14,503 nucleotides of DNA from NCBI GenBank assembly GCA_900553415.1, contig USDH01000026.1, positions 1 to 14,503 of the forward strand, given 5' to 3'. The translations under genes and the position numbers were made by a program. Shown here piece by piece: positions 6,519 through 14,257 of this stretch. Under the pieces are notes generated by a model. It had not been told where the DNA came from and did not search any database. It saw nothing but the letters and a program-made list of their open reading frames with translations. How positions within the stretch are numbered: the stretch's first letter is position 1; each line of letters opens with the position of its first letter. Origin of the DNA: an uncultured Collinsella sp. GTDB lineage: Bacteria > Actinomycetota > Coriobacteriia > Coriobacteriales > Coriobacteriaceae.

Positions 6519-7403
6519 CTATTTCAGCTCATCGATATCGATATGTTCGATGCTCTTGAGCGGCTGACCAAAAATAAAGCTGCCCGCCACCGCAAACTCG
6601 GCAATGTTATCGGCCGTCGTAGCAAAACGATGCTGCGGCTCGGCGGCGTCGCCCGCCAGCTGCTCGCGGCGCGTGAGGATATCGGTCAGCTCGCGTGTGG
6701 TCTCCTCGGCGGAACTCACGACGCGCACCCCAGGCCCCAGCGCATGGCGGATAGGTCCCACCAACAGCGGAAAATGTGTACAGCCGAGCACCACGGTATC
6801 GATACCGTGGTCGCGCAGCGGCTCAACCGTGGCACCCACCAGCGCACGCACGGCAGGCGTATCGAAGATGTCCTCGTTCTCAAGCCACTGTTCCTGCAGA
6901 TGTGCACCCGAGGCGAGCTCGTGTTCGACAACCTCGACAAAGCTCGAGGCAGGACAGCCGTATACATCGACGCCGGCATCTAGATCCTGAATGGCGCGCG
7001 TGTAGGCGCCCGAGCGAATAGTGAGGTTGGTGGCGAGCACGCCCACGCGACGCGAGCGGGTGCTGTTGATGGCCGCACGGGCACCCGGCGCGATCACGCC
7101 GATCACAGGAACGTCGAGCACCTGCTGGGCCAGACGCAAGGCCGCAGCTGTCGCCGTGTTGCAGGCGATGACCATAATCTTGACGTCGTGCTTCGACAGC
7201 CAACGGCCCGCCTGCAACGCAAACGAGCGCACCTCATCCTCGGTGCGGGTTCCATAGGGGCAGCGCTTGGTGTCACCAAAGTAGTAGACGGACTCATACG
7301 GCAGCGCCGTCGCGATGGCGCGCGCAACCGTCAGACCGCCCAAACCAGAATCGAACACGCCTATCGGGCGCGTGTCGCCTGCCGGATTCTCGATATCGGA
7401 CAT
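6519..7403 (-). CDS. murI: Glutamate racemase
   Basis: Converts L-glutamate to D-glutamate for peptidoglycan, without a cofactor, by a two-cysteine mechanism. The 294 residues include IGVFDSGLGGLTV (14-26), the first catalytic cysteine in ACNTATA (Cys81), and the second in GCTHFPLL (Cys208). The ATG follows GAGG closely (2 bases), so the ribosome binding site is poorly spaced, but no other in-frame start fits the family N-terminus. It sits in the murE cluster, which fits its cell-wall role. Confidence 0.96.
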   Translation of the reverse strand: MSDIENPAGDTRPIGVFDSGLGGLTVARAIATALPYESVYYFGDTKRCPYGTRTEDEVRSFALQAGRWLSKHDVKIMVIACNTATAAALRLAQQVLDVPVIGVIAPGARAAINSTRSRRVGVLATNLTIRSGAYTRAIQDLDAGVDVYGCPASSFVEVVEHELASGAHLQEQWLENEDIFDTPAVRALVGATVEPLRDHGIDTVVLGCTHFPLLVGPIRHALGPGVRVVSSAEETTRELTDILTRREQLAGDAAEPQHRFATTADNIAEFAVAGSFIFGQPLKSIEHIDIDELK

Positions 7404-7454
7404 TACCTCACCAGTCTCTCTCGAAAAGACATGTCCAAGTGCGGCGGCGGCGCG

Positions 7455-8366
7455 CTACGAACGCGCCGCGACCAGCAGCTCTGCCGTCGCCGCCCAACCG
7501 TCGACAATTTTGCCACGCGTAACGAAAGCGTTCTCGCAAGCAGCCAGGAACTCGGGCGCGCCGGCGCTCGTCAGGCCATTCTCAACTAGGCAGAACGTAC
7601 CCACGTGATCGGCCATGTAGAAGTCGGACTCGGAATCGCCGAGCGCAAGCGTCTCCTCGCGCTCGATCCCCAGGTGCTCGCAGAAGCGCGCAATGGCGAC
7701 GCCTTTGTTGAGGCCCGCGGGGTTGATGTTGAATGCGCGACCGTCCTCGACGCGATCGAGCTCGAGCGTCGTCGGCTTGGACAGGTGAGTCAGATGGCCG
7801 TTGCAAGCCCAGATCAGACCGCAGCCGGCCTCGTCCAGGATGGCCTGGACCTCATCGTCGGGCACATCGCCGCGCATACCGACGGTGACCTCACGGTATT
7901 TGTAGCCGGTCGACATGTCGTTGTGGTACTCGATCTTGTGCGGCCAGCGGGCAAGGATCTTCTCGCACACGCCAGTCTGCTCGATCACCTGGTGCGGCGT
8001 GAGACCGCAAGATGGGTCGTAGGGCATGTCGCCGGTCAGATACTCCCAATCGTTGGCTTTGAGGTCGTACATGACCAGGCCGCCCATCTCACCAATGTAG
8101 GAGTTGAGGCCGAGCACGCGCGCGTCCTCGTGGATCATGGTACGGTTGCGGCCCGAGGTGGGAACCACCTGAATGCCAGCGCGGGCAAGTGCCACGACGG
8201 CCTCGACGAGTTTGGTCGAGGGGTTACCGTCGTTGTCGCGCAGCACGCACGAGCCGGGCGCGAGCATCGTGGCATCCAGGTCGGTAAAGACGTACTTGAC
8301 CTTGGCCAAGCGCTCGCGCATCTCGCCCGAAAGCTCGGCAACGGTCGGCAGGGTGTTGTGGGACAT
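7455..8366 (-). CDS. HAD superfamily phosphatase (class IIB, Cof-like)
   Basis: A predicted cytoplasmic Mg-dependent phosphatase of 303 residues; the substrate is unknown. All HAD motifs are present: motif I FTDLDAT (27-33; nucleophile Asp29, acid/base Asp31), motif II PTSGR (69-73), motif III Lys221, motif IV LGDSESD (242-248). The large cap between motifs II and III (about 95-215) is typical of class IIB, which includes Cof/YbiV sugar phosphatases and mannosyl-3-phosphoglycerate phosphatases. The frame is open to an ATG at 8408, but that lacks a ribosome binding site; the ATG at 8366 has GGAG 5 bases upstream. Its place between murE and murI suggests, but does not show, a link to cell-wall or sugar-phosphate metabolism. 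Confidence 0.85.
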   Translation of the reverse strand: MSHNTLPTVAELSGEMRERLAKVKYVFTDLDATMLAPGSCVLRDNDGNPSTKLVEAVVALARAGIQVVPTSGRNRTMIHEDARVLGLNSYIGEMGGLVMYDLKANDWEYLTGDMPYDPSCGLTPHQVIEQTGVCEKILARWPHKIEYHNDMSTGYKYREVTVGMRGDVPDDEVQAILDEAGCGLIWACNGHLTHLSKPTTLELDRVEDGRAFNINPAGLNKGVAIARFCEHLGIEREETLALGDSESDFYMADHVGTFCLVENGLTSAGAPEFLAACENAFVTRGKIVDGWAATAELLVAARS

Positions 8367-8473
8367 GGTTACTCCGTTTACGTAGAAGGGTTTGGACTTG
8401 GACGGCATGTTTTGATTGAGGGAACACGCTTATGGCGACAGCGCACTCAGGGCGCCGCCGCCATCATGGTTCA

Positions 8474-10036
8474 TTAGTCAAACTGGGTAACATCGATTAG
8501 GCGATTGGCCAGCGAAAGGTCGCTCTCGATGGGCACGAACTCGTCGCCCACGTGCATGAGTTCCTCGTCACCCTTTGCCAGCAGCAAGACAATGGTGGGA
8601 GCATCGGGGTTGACGTACTCCTCGCGCGCCGCCTTGAACGCCGCATGCACAGCGGCTTCGCGGTCGAGGATGATCTTGTTCGGCGTATCGTCGGGAACAT
8701 GCTCGGCAAGCTCGCGACAGACCTTCATCGGGTCCTCGTGAGCTGGATCCTCGTTGGCAAAGATCATCAGGTCGGAATACGGTGCGGCCTCGCGCGGAAG
8801 CTGCTCGCGGCGCTCCTGCGCCTTGCCGCCGGCAGCGCCAAACACCGCGATGACCGGGCTGGCGGGAAACGCGCGCTTGACCGACGAGAAAAGCGAACGG
8901 AACGAAAGCTGGTTGTGCGCATAGTCAACGACGCAGATCACGCGGCCGTCCTTCGACTCCACGACCTCCATACGGCCCGGTACACGCAGTTTGGAGAGGC
9001 CCTTCTTGATAGCCTCGATACCGATGCCGATCTCGCGCGCAGCGGCGATAGCGACCAGCGCGTTCTCCACGTTAAAGTCTCCCGCGATACCCAGCAGGAC
9101 CTTCTCCCCCGCCTCGGACTCGTCGGCACACAGGCCATGCAAGTTGAACTCGATGCTAAAGCCGACCATGCGTACGTCGCTCGCCCACAGGCTTGCCTCG
9201 GGATGCTCGACGCCAACGGTCACCAAGCGCTCGGCCGTCGACGCTGCCTCCAGCACACGGTCGACCTCTTCGGTGCCCAGATTCACCACGGCGGTCTTTG
9301 CCTGGTCAAAGATCCTGAGTTTGCTCTCAAAATAATCCTCAAACGTGGGGTGTTCGATCGGCGAGATGTGGTCACGGCCGATGTTGAGGAAGCACGCCAC
9401 GTCAAACGGCAGATTCTCGACGCGTTGGTACTTGAGCGCCTGGCTCGAGACCTCCATGACCATGGACTGGCGACCGGACGTGCGGCAGTTGGCGATATGG
9501 CGCCAGACCTCGGGGGCCTCGGGCGTAGTATTGGTGCTCTCGTAGCACTCGATGCCATCGTCGGTACTCACCGAGCCGATCATGCCGCAGGATTCGCCCG
9601 CTGCCTTGATGATGGACTGGAGCATAAAAGCGGCCGTGGTTTTTCCCTTGGTGCCGGTGATGCCCACGATCTTGACGTCGTGGTCGGGACGGTCGTAGAC
9701 CTCCGGCGGCAACAGGGCCATGGCCGTGCGAACGCTATCAACAACCAGCATCGCAGCACCGCTCTCCTGCGCCAGCGGCTCCAGAGACTCGACCAGCGAC
9801 TCTTCGCACACAAATGCGACGGCGCCCGCATCGAGCGCCATGCTCAAAAACGCGGGCTTAAAGGCAGCACCTTTGCAAAAGAACACGTCACCTGCCGAGA
9901 CCGCGCGCGAATCAAACGAGCAGCCGGTCACAGCACGCTCGTCAACCTGCTCTGATGCGCGCAGCTCGCCGCACACATCGAGAAGCTTGGCAAGCGTATC
10001 GACCGTGGTCACGGTCGCGGAATCCGAATGGTGCAT
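8474..10036 (-). CDS. murE: UDP-N-acetylmuramyl-tripeptide synthetase, non-DAP type
   Basis: ATP-dependent ligase that adds the third amino acid to UDP-MurNAc-L-Ala-D-Glu in the cytoplasm. The 520 residues show three Mur ligase domains: the P-loop GITGTKGKTT (125-134), TNTTPE (168-173), the probable carbamylated Lys239 in YFESKLRIF, DYAHNQ (371-376) and GAAGGKAQERRE (400-411). The specificity motif, DNPR in diaminopimelate-adding enzymes, reads EDPA (429-432, within NEDPAHEDP). Lysine enzymes such as that of Staphylococcus aureus have DNPA, so this one probably adds lysine or ornithine. ATG follows a GAAAGGTG site. It heads a cluster with the HAD gene, murI and rph, and has its own promoter. 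Confidence 0.93.
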   Translation of the reverse strand: MHHSDSATVTTVDTLAKLLDVCGELRASEQVDERAVTGCSFDSRAVSAGDVFFCKGAAFKPAFLSMALDAGAVAFVCEESLVESLEPLAQESGAAMLVVDSVRTAMALLPPEVYDRPDHDVKIVGITGTKGKTTAAFMLQSIIKAAGESCGMIGSVSTDDGIECYESTNTTPEAPEVWRHIANCRTSGRQSMVMEVSSQALKYQRVENLPFDVACFLNIGRDHISPIEHPTFEDYFESKLRIFDQAKTAVVNLGTEEVDRVLEAASTAERLVTVGVEHPEASLWASDVRMVGFSIEFNLHGLCADESEAGEKVLLGIAGDFNVENALVAIAAAREIGIGIEAIKKGLSKLRVPGRMEVVESKDGRVICVVDYAHNQLSFRSLFSSVKRAFPASPVIAVFGAAGGKAQERREQLPREAAPYSDLMIFANEDPAHEDPMKVCRELAEHVPDDTPNKIILDREAAVHAAFKAAREEYVNPDAPTIVLLLAKGDEELMHVGDEFVPIESDLSLANRLIDVTQFD

Positions 10037-10071
10037 CTTTCACCTTTCTCAGCCATTTGGCAGGGACGGTT

Positions 10072-10100
10072 TTTATAGTAACTGAAACGCACCCACGCAA
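10072..10100 (-). promoter_or_regulatory. murE operon promoter
   Basis: TTGCGT (10095-10100) and TATAAA (10072-10077) are separated by 17 bases on the minus strand, with a leader of roughly 28 bases. The -35 overlaps the U-tract region of the asnB terminator, so the new transcript starts right where the previous one ends. Confidence 0.65.
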
Positions 10101-10123
10101 AAACGGCTCCCGGAGGAGCCGTT
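10099..10123 (-). terminator. Intrinsic terminator of asnB
   Basis: AACGGCTCC (10102-10110) and GGAGCCGTT (10115-10123) are perfect 9-bp arms around a 4-base loop, followed by a U5 tract on the minus strand (10103-10099, overlapping the last pairs). Confidence 0.9.
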
Positions 10124-10148
10124 ACGCGCAGGCGTTCGTAAGCCGAGG

Positions 10149-12029
10149 CTAGGCAGCCTGAACAGCGGGCTGGTCCTCGTCGATAAAGAAGCGCTTGTAC
10201 CACACCAGGAACACGAGCGGCGTATAGATCTTGCGCTGGAAATCGCCCTTGCCCGCAAAGTGCAGATCGAGCAGGTGCATGAGCTCGTCGGTATCGAAGA
10301 ACTCGCTTGCCCACGGCGCGGTGAAGTACTCCTTGACATAGTCGTACCACTTTTGCTCGCGCAGCCAGTAGACAATCGGCACCGGGAAGCCCACCTTGGG
10401 ACGGGTGGCCCACTCATCGGGCAGCGACTTGTTGGCAGCGTGGCGGAGTACTTGTTTGTTGCCGTTCTCGTTGATGCGGTAGCGGTCGGGAATGTGCTCG
10501 GCGAACTCCATGACTTTGCGGTCCAGGAAGGGCACGCGCAGCTCCAGCGAGTGCGCCATGCACATCTTGTCGGCCTTGAGCAGAATGTCGCCCGGGAGCC
10601 ACATGTTCATGTCCAGGTACTGCTTCTTGACCAGCTCGGGCTGACCTTTCACGCGCGCATAGATGGGAGCGGCAAGCTCGAAGGCGCCGTCACCGGTGTT
10701 GTACTCGGGCTTGAGCACGCCGTCGACCTCGCGCTCCGGCCATACCAGAGCCTGTCCCAGGAACGACTTCTCGGGGATCTCGGCACCCTTGACCAGGAAG
10801 TTATGTCCCTTGAAGTACGGCATATGCAGCGCCAGGTTACCGAGCGCGCGACGGATGGGCAGCGGCACCATCTTTTTGTACTTGCGCACCGGGACCGTAT
10901 CCTCGTAGTAGGCGTAGCCGCCAAAGAGTTCGTCGGCGCCTTCGCCCGAAAGCACGACGGTAACGTCCTTGCGGGCCATCTCGGCCAAGAACCACAGCGG
11001 CACGGAAGACAGGTTGGACTGCGGCTCGTCCATGTGATACTGGATGTCCTCGAGCGCACCGAAGAACTCGTCGGCGGTGATCATCTTGCGAACGTTCTCG
11101 ACGCCGAGCTTATCGGAAAGCTCCTTGGCGTAGTTGGTCTCGTTGAAATTCTTGTAGTCAAAGCCCACCGAGAAGGTCTTGTCGGGCATAAGGCAAGCGG
11201 CGATGTAGCTGGAGTCGACGCCACCGGAGAGGAACGACGCGACCTTGACGTCGGCGATGCGATGGGCCTCGACGCTCTCGTGCACGACCTCATCCAGCTC
11301 GTCGACGTACTCCTCGAACGGCTTCTCGACGGCAGAGTAATCGCAATCCCAGTAGCGCTCGATGTTCATCTTGCCGGTCGGGATATCGACGGTAAAGTAG
11401 TGCGCCGGCGGCAGCTTGTAGACACCCTCGAAGAAGGTCTCCTCAGTCGCCGAATACTGCAGCGTCATGTACGGACGCAGAGCCTTTTTGTTGACCGCCT
11501 TGTGGAAGTGCGGGTAGTCCAGGAAGCTCTTGATCTCGGAACCAAAGAGCACGCCCGGAGCGCCGTCGCCCGCATCGGCCATGGGATAGTAGTAGAGCGG
11601 CTTGATGCCAAAGATGTCGCGGGCGCCAAAAAGCTTGTTCTTCTTTTTGTCCCAGATGACGAAGGCGTACATACCGCGCAGGCGATCGAGGACGGCCTCG
11701 CCCCACTCCTCGTAGCCGTGCAGGAGGCTCTCGGTGTCGGCGCCGCAGTGGAACTTGTAGCCCTTGGCCTCGAGCTCGGAGCGAAGCTCCTGGAAGTTGT
11801 AGATCTCGCCGTTGAAGACGATAACGACGCTGCCGTCCTCATTGGCCATAGGCTGAGCGCCTGCCTCGGTCAGGTCGAGGATCGACAAGCGGCGGAAGCC
11901 CAGGGCAACGCGGCCGTCGATAAACTGACCGCCCATGTCGGGACCGCGATGGACGATGCGGTCCATCATCTTGGTGAGCACCTCGGATTGGTTATCCGTC
12001 CCACCGACAAAACCGACAAAACCGCACAT
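10149..12029 (-). CDS. asnB: Asparagine synthetase (glutamine-hydrolysing)
   Basis: Makes asparagine from aspartate, ATP and glutamine. The 626 residues contain an N-terminal class II glutaminase domain with the Cys2 nucleophile (MCGFVGF), HRGPD (27-31) and NGEIYN (73-78). The synthetase domain carries the pyrophosphate loop SGGVDSS (268-274). The length fits AsnB-type enzymes. ATG is preceded by GAGGGG at about 8 bases. The gene is monocistronic, with a -10-like TATACT upstream and a strong terminator behind. No T-box or other long leader fits between the start and the probable promoter. Confidence 0.95.
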   Translation of the reverse strand: MCGFVGFVGGTDNQSEVLTKMMDRIVHRGPDMGGQFIDGRVALGFRRLSILDLTEAGAQPMANEDGSVVIVFNGEIYNFQELRSELEAKGYKFHCGADTESLLHGYEEWGEAVLDRLRGMYAFVIWDKKKNKLFGARDIFGIKPLYYYPMADAGDGAPGVLFGSEIKSFLDYPHFHKAVNKKALRPYMTLQYSATEETFFEGVYKLPPAHYFTVDIPTGKMNIERYWDCDYSAVEKPFEEYVDELDEVVHESVEAHRIADVKVASFLSGGVDSSYIAACLMPDKTFSVGFDYKNFNETNYAKELSDKLGVENVRKMITADEFFGALEDIQYHMDEPQSNLSSVPLWFLAEMARKDVTVVLSGEGADELFGGYAYYEDTVPVRKYKKMVPLPIRRALGNLALHMPYFKGHNFLVKGAEIPEKSFLGQALVWPEREVDGVLKPEYNTGDGAFELAAPIYARVKGQPELVKKQYLDMNMWLPGDILLKADKMCMAHSLELRVPFLDRKVMEFAEHIPDRYRINENGNKQVLRHAANKSLPDEWATRPKVGFPVPIVYWLREQKWYDYVKEYFTAPWASEFFDTDELMHLLDLHFAGKGDFQRKIYTPLVFLVWYKRFFIDEDQPAVQAA

Positions 12030-12080
12030 ATACTATCCCCTCTGCTGTTGCTGGGTATCAAATCGAATCAGTAGCTTTTG

Positions 12081-12086
12081 AGTATA
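12081..12086 (-). promoter_or_regulatory. Probable -10 box of asnB
   Basis: TATACT lies about 52 bases before the asnB ATG on the minus strand. At 17 bases upstream the sequence CCGCCC is a poor -35, so an activator or another arrangement may be needed. The region 12030-12216 is the divergent control region of asnB and tRNA-Val; nothing else is recognised in it. Confidence 0.4.
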
Positions 12087-12197
12087 CCCGAGGGCGTAAA
12101 GAGGGGCGGAATGTTCAGGCAATCTCAACTGAATCAGCTCCGCTGTGACACGCGCCAGTTACCTTTAATGGATATGAGATGAATGAGGCAATTGTTT

Positions 12198-12206
12198 TGC
12201 TATACT
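12198..12206 (+). promoter_or_regulatory. Extended -10 promoter of tRNA-Val
   Basis: TGCTATACT has the extended -10 form (TGn plus TATACT) and lies 10 bases before the mature tRNA 5' end. The -35 position (about 12178-12183) is weak, which the TGn element could compensate for. Confidence 0.65.
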
Positions 12207-12216
12207 CTCTCCGCAC

Positions 12217-12292
12217 GGGCGATTGGCGCAACGGTTAGCGCAGGTGCTTTACACGCACAAGGCTGGGGGTTCGAATCCCTCATCGCCCACCA
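12217..12292 (+). tRNA. tRNA-Val(TAC)
   Basis: A 76-base cloverleaf with encoded CCA. The acceptor GGGCGAT pairs with ATCGCCC. The D stem is GCGC/GCGC. The anticodon loop is TTTACAC with anticodon TAC at 12250-12252. The T arm is GGGGG-TTCGAAT-CCCTC with one G-U pair. The first pair of the anticodon stem is a G-A mismatch. It is the only plus-strand gene in the window. Its 3' end is partly duplicated downstream. Confidence 0.95.
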
Positions 12293-12303
12293 CTGAATTG
12301 TTA

Positions 12304-12334
12304 GGCCTCCAGCGATGGAGGCCTTTCTTTTTTT
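12304..12334 (+). terminator. Intrinsic terminator of tRNA-Val
   Basis: GGCCTCC (12304-12310) and GGAGGCC (12317-12323) are perfect arms around a 6-base loop, followed by TTTCTTTTTTT. It lies 12 bases after the tRNA CCA end. Confidence 0.93.
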
Positions 12335-12488
12335 CAGGCCCATCGCAGAGGGATTCGAACCCGACAGGGTGCGGAGCTGAGGAAACGCGAAGCGTTTTCC
12401 AGCGCAGCACGCGAGAAGCGGAGCGACGAAGCGAGAGCGGGCGGCGTCAGCCGCACGCGACATCCCTCATCGCCCACCACTGATTTGG

Positions 12489-12516
12489 AAACGGTCCTCG
12501 AAAGGGGACCGTTTTT
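12489..12516 (+). terminator. Second terminator after the duplicated tRNA-Val tail
   Basis: AAACGGTCC (12489-12497) and GGACCGTTT (12506-12514) are perfect 9-bp arms around an 8-base loop, with TTTTT at 12512-12516. It follows the second copy of the tRNA-Val 3' end at the same relative position as the first terminator, but the stem sequence is unrelated. Confidence 0.8.
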
Positions 12517-12546
12517 GCTTGGGCCCATTTCATGGGATTCGAACCC

Positions 12547-12904
12547 ACCAGCACGTCTGTCACAAAGGCCGTGGCCAGAAAATGGCAAAAATGAGTACTG
12601 CTACCTTGCTTACAACATATCAGAAGATAATATTTGCTTAAGTTACGCAACATATGTCCATTATAAGGACTAACAATTGGATCAAAATCGTACATTCATC
12701 GCCATTTCGGCTAGCTATCTGGCCTTATTAGTCCAAAATTGCTGCTACCAAATCGGTAACAGTACTCATATTTGATGTTTTTTGACCAGCAGGTCTCCCT
12801 GTCTTAGCAAATCTAAGGCAAAACGGGCTCCAGACCGCTGAATCATGCCACATAGGGCACGTCCGCAGTCCGGAACCCGGTCCAAATTGAGTTATTGCGC
12901 CGCG
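12547..12904. other. AT-rich non-coding island between convergent genes
   Basis: About 360 bases with no credible coding frame and markedly more A and T (mainly 12575-12780) than the genes on both sides. It holds an imperfect 19-bp inverted repeat (12587-12605 and 12755-12773, 17 of 19 matching), an inner GGACTAA/TTAGTCC pair, and a local hairpin CTGCTACC/GGTAACAG (12742-12762, one mismatch). A consensus -10 TATAAT is on the minus strand at 12660-12665. No clear terminator for argD is visible. It could be a decayed MITE-like insertion or a small RNA locus. Confidence 0.5.
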
Positions 12905-14188
12905 TTAGGCCAAGACACCCGACAGGATCTCGATCAGACTGTCCACGTCGACTTCCTCGCAGACGAGCGGCGGCAAGAAACGCAGCGTATGCGCACCTGT
13001 AGCATTGATCACGGCACCAGCCCCCAATGCACGGGCCACAACGTCGTGTGCATCACCCGCAGTATCGTCAAGATCGCAGCCGAGCATCAGGCCACGGCCA
13101 CGCACCTCTACCACATGCGGAAGCTTAGCCAGCGCCTGCTCCATATAGGCACCCACCTTGGCAGCATGCTCGGCATAATCGCCGCGCACAAGCGCGGAGA
13201 GCGTCGCGGCACACGCCGCGACGGCCAAGCAGCTACCGCCAAAGGTCGAGCCGTGGTCGCCCGGCTTAAACACGTCGGCAATCTCCTTCTTTGCTACGAC
13301 GGCACCCATGGGCACGCCATCAGCAATGCCCTTGGCAAGGCTCATGATGTCGGGTTCCACGCCATAGGTTTGGAATGCAAACGGCTTGCCGGAGCGGAAG
13401 ATGCCGCACTGGACCTCGTCGGCGATAAGCACGGCGCCCACTTCGTGTGCTAGGTCGCGCGCTGCCGCCATAAACTCCTCGGTCATGGGGTGCACGCCAC
13501 TCTCACCCTGGATCGGTTCGAGCATCACGGCACAAATTTCGCTCCCCAGCTGCTTAAAGATCGCACGCAGTTCATCGATATCGTTGGGCGTGCAGGCCAC
13601 AAAGCCACCCGGCAGCGGGCGGAAACTATCCTGCAGCCAATCCTGCATGGTGGCGGCAATGGTCTCGAGCGTACGGCCGTGGAAGCCGCCGCGCATGCAC
13701 ACGATGGTGTTGCCGCCGTTACCGGCACGCTTGGCGTACAAGCGCGCGAGCTTCATCGAGCCCTCGTTGGCCTCGGCGCCGGAATTGGCAAAGAACGTCT
13801 CCCACACCTGCTCGCCCGCAGCCGGGGCACCAAGAGCAGCTGCCGTGGTCTCATCGCCGGCGGCAATGGCATCGGCAAGCACGCGCGCACCATCTACGTC
13901 GTCGTTAGCAAGCTTGGACAGCAGCGCCGCGACCTGTCCACGCTGCTCGATGTAGAAGTAATTGGAGACATGCATGAGCTTTTTGGTCTGTGCCTCGAGC
14001 GCCGAGAGCACAGCCAGGTTGCCATGACCTAGGCTGCACACGCCGATGCCGGCAAGAAAGTCGAGGTACTCACGGCCATCGTCGCCGGTGAGCTTCATGC
14101 CGTGACCCTCGACAAACTCGACCGGAGAGCGGCCAAAGGTATGCATAACGTAATGGGATTCAAGCGATTGCTGAGCTGCAAGTGACAT
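12905..14188 (-). CDS. argD: Acetylornithine aminotransferase
   Basis: PLP enzyme of class III that converts N-acetylglutamate semialdehyde to N-acetylornithine in arginine synthesis; related enzymes also use succinyl-diaminopimelate or ornithine. The 427 residues include NSGAEANE (135-142), GGFHGRT (167-173), the Asp of the PLP ring contact in ADEVQCGIFRSG (256-267), and the probable PLP lysine Lys286 in SLAKGIADG. An Ala- and Asp-rich insertion at about 95-131 lies just before FFANSGAEANE where most ArgD proteins are much shorter. The ATG at 14188 has AAAGG 6 bases upstream. It follows argB by 69 bases, as in argCJBD operons. Confidence 0.94.
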   Translation of the reverse strand: MSLAAQQSLESHYVMHTFGRSPVEFVEGHGMKLTGDDGREYLDFLAGIGVCSLGHGNLAVLSALEAQTKKLMHVSNYFYIEQRGQVAALLSKLANDDVDGARVLADAIAAGDETTAAALGAPAAGEQVWETFFANSGAEANEGSMKLARLYAKRAGNGGNTIVCMRGGFHGRTLETIAATMQDWLQDSFRPLPGGFVACTPNDIDELRAIFKQLGSEICAVMLEPIQGESGVHPMTEEFMAAARDLAHEVGAVLIADEVQCGIFRSGKPFAFQTYGVEPDIMSLAKGIADGVPMGAVVAKKEIADVFKPGDHGSTFGGSCLAVAACAATLSALVRGDYAEHAAKVGAYMEQALAKLPHVVEVRGRGLMLGCDLDDTAGDAHDVVARALGAGAVINATGAHTLRFLPPLVCEEVDVDSLIEILSGVLA

Positions 14189-14257
14189 GGGATGCCTTTC
14201 GTTGAGCGCCGGACGGCGCGGGGCTATGGATGCAGGAATGGGGCGGCTGCGGGTCAG

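Larger units (their letters stand above)
12267..12546 (+). repeat. Two-copy array of tRNA 3' fragment, terminator and inverted T-arm
   Basis: A 26-base segment at 12275-12300 (last 18 bases of tRNA-Val plus 8 downstream) recurs at 12462-12487 with one mismatch. Each copy is followed by a terminator hairpin with different stem sequence, then GGCCCAT (12337-12343; 12522-12528), then an inverted T-arm GGGATTCGAACCC (12350-12362; 12534-12546). In the first unit, 12267-12281 and 12348-12362 form a perfect 15-bp inverted repeat enclosing the terminator. Between the units lies a GC-rich stretch with hairpins at about 12369-12410 and 12441-12454. No protein is encoded. It may be an attachment-site scar or a structured repeat family. 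Confidence 0.7.

Noticed and set aside
5751..6983. 410-codon open frame on the plus strand
   Set aside because: It runs antisense across rph, the gap and murI, all of which are well-supported genes.
8552..9955. 467-codon open frame on the plus strand
   Set aside because: Antisense shadow of murE; no recognisable domain.
10260..12074. 604-codon open frame on the plus strand
   Set aside because: Antisense shadow of asnB with the same composition artefact.
12223..12483. 86-codon frame on the plus strand
   Set aside because: It starts inside tRNA-Val and is the translation of the tRNA and its repeat.
12447..12695. 82-codon frame on the minus strand in the island
   Set aside because: No ribosome binding site, and it runs through the duplicated tRNA tail and terminator; no protein-like features.
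12747..12800. Intrinsic terminator at the T-run near 12778-12784
   Set aside because: The hairpin GACC-AGCA-GGTC lies after the T-run on the plus strand. On the minus strand it is followed by A residues, so the order is wrong for a terminator in either direction.
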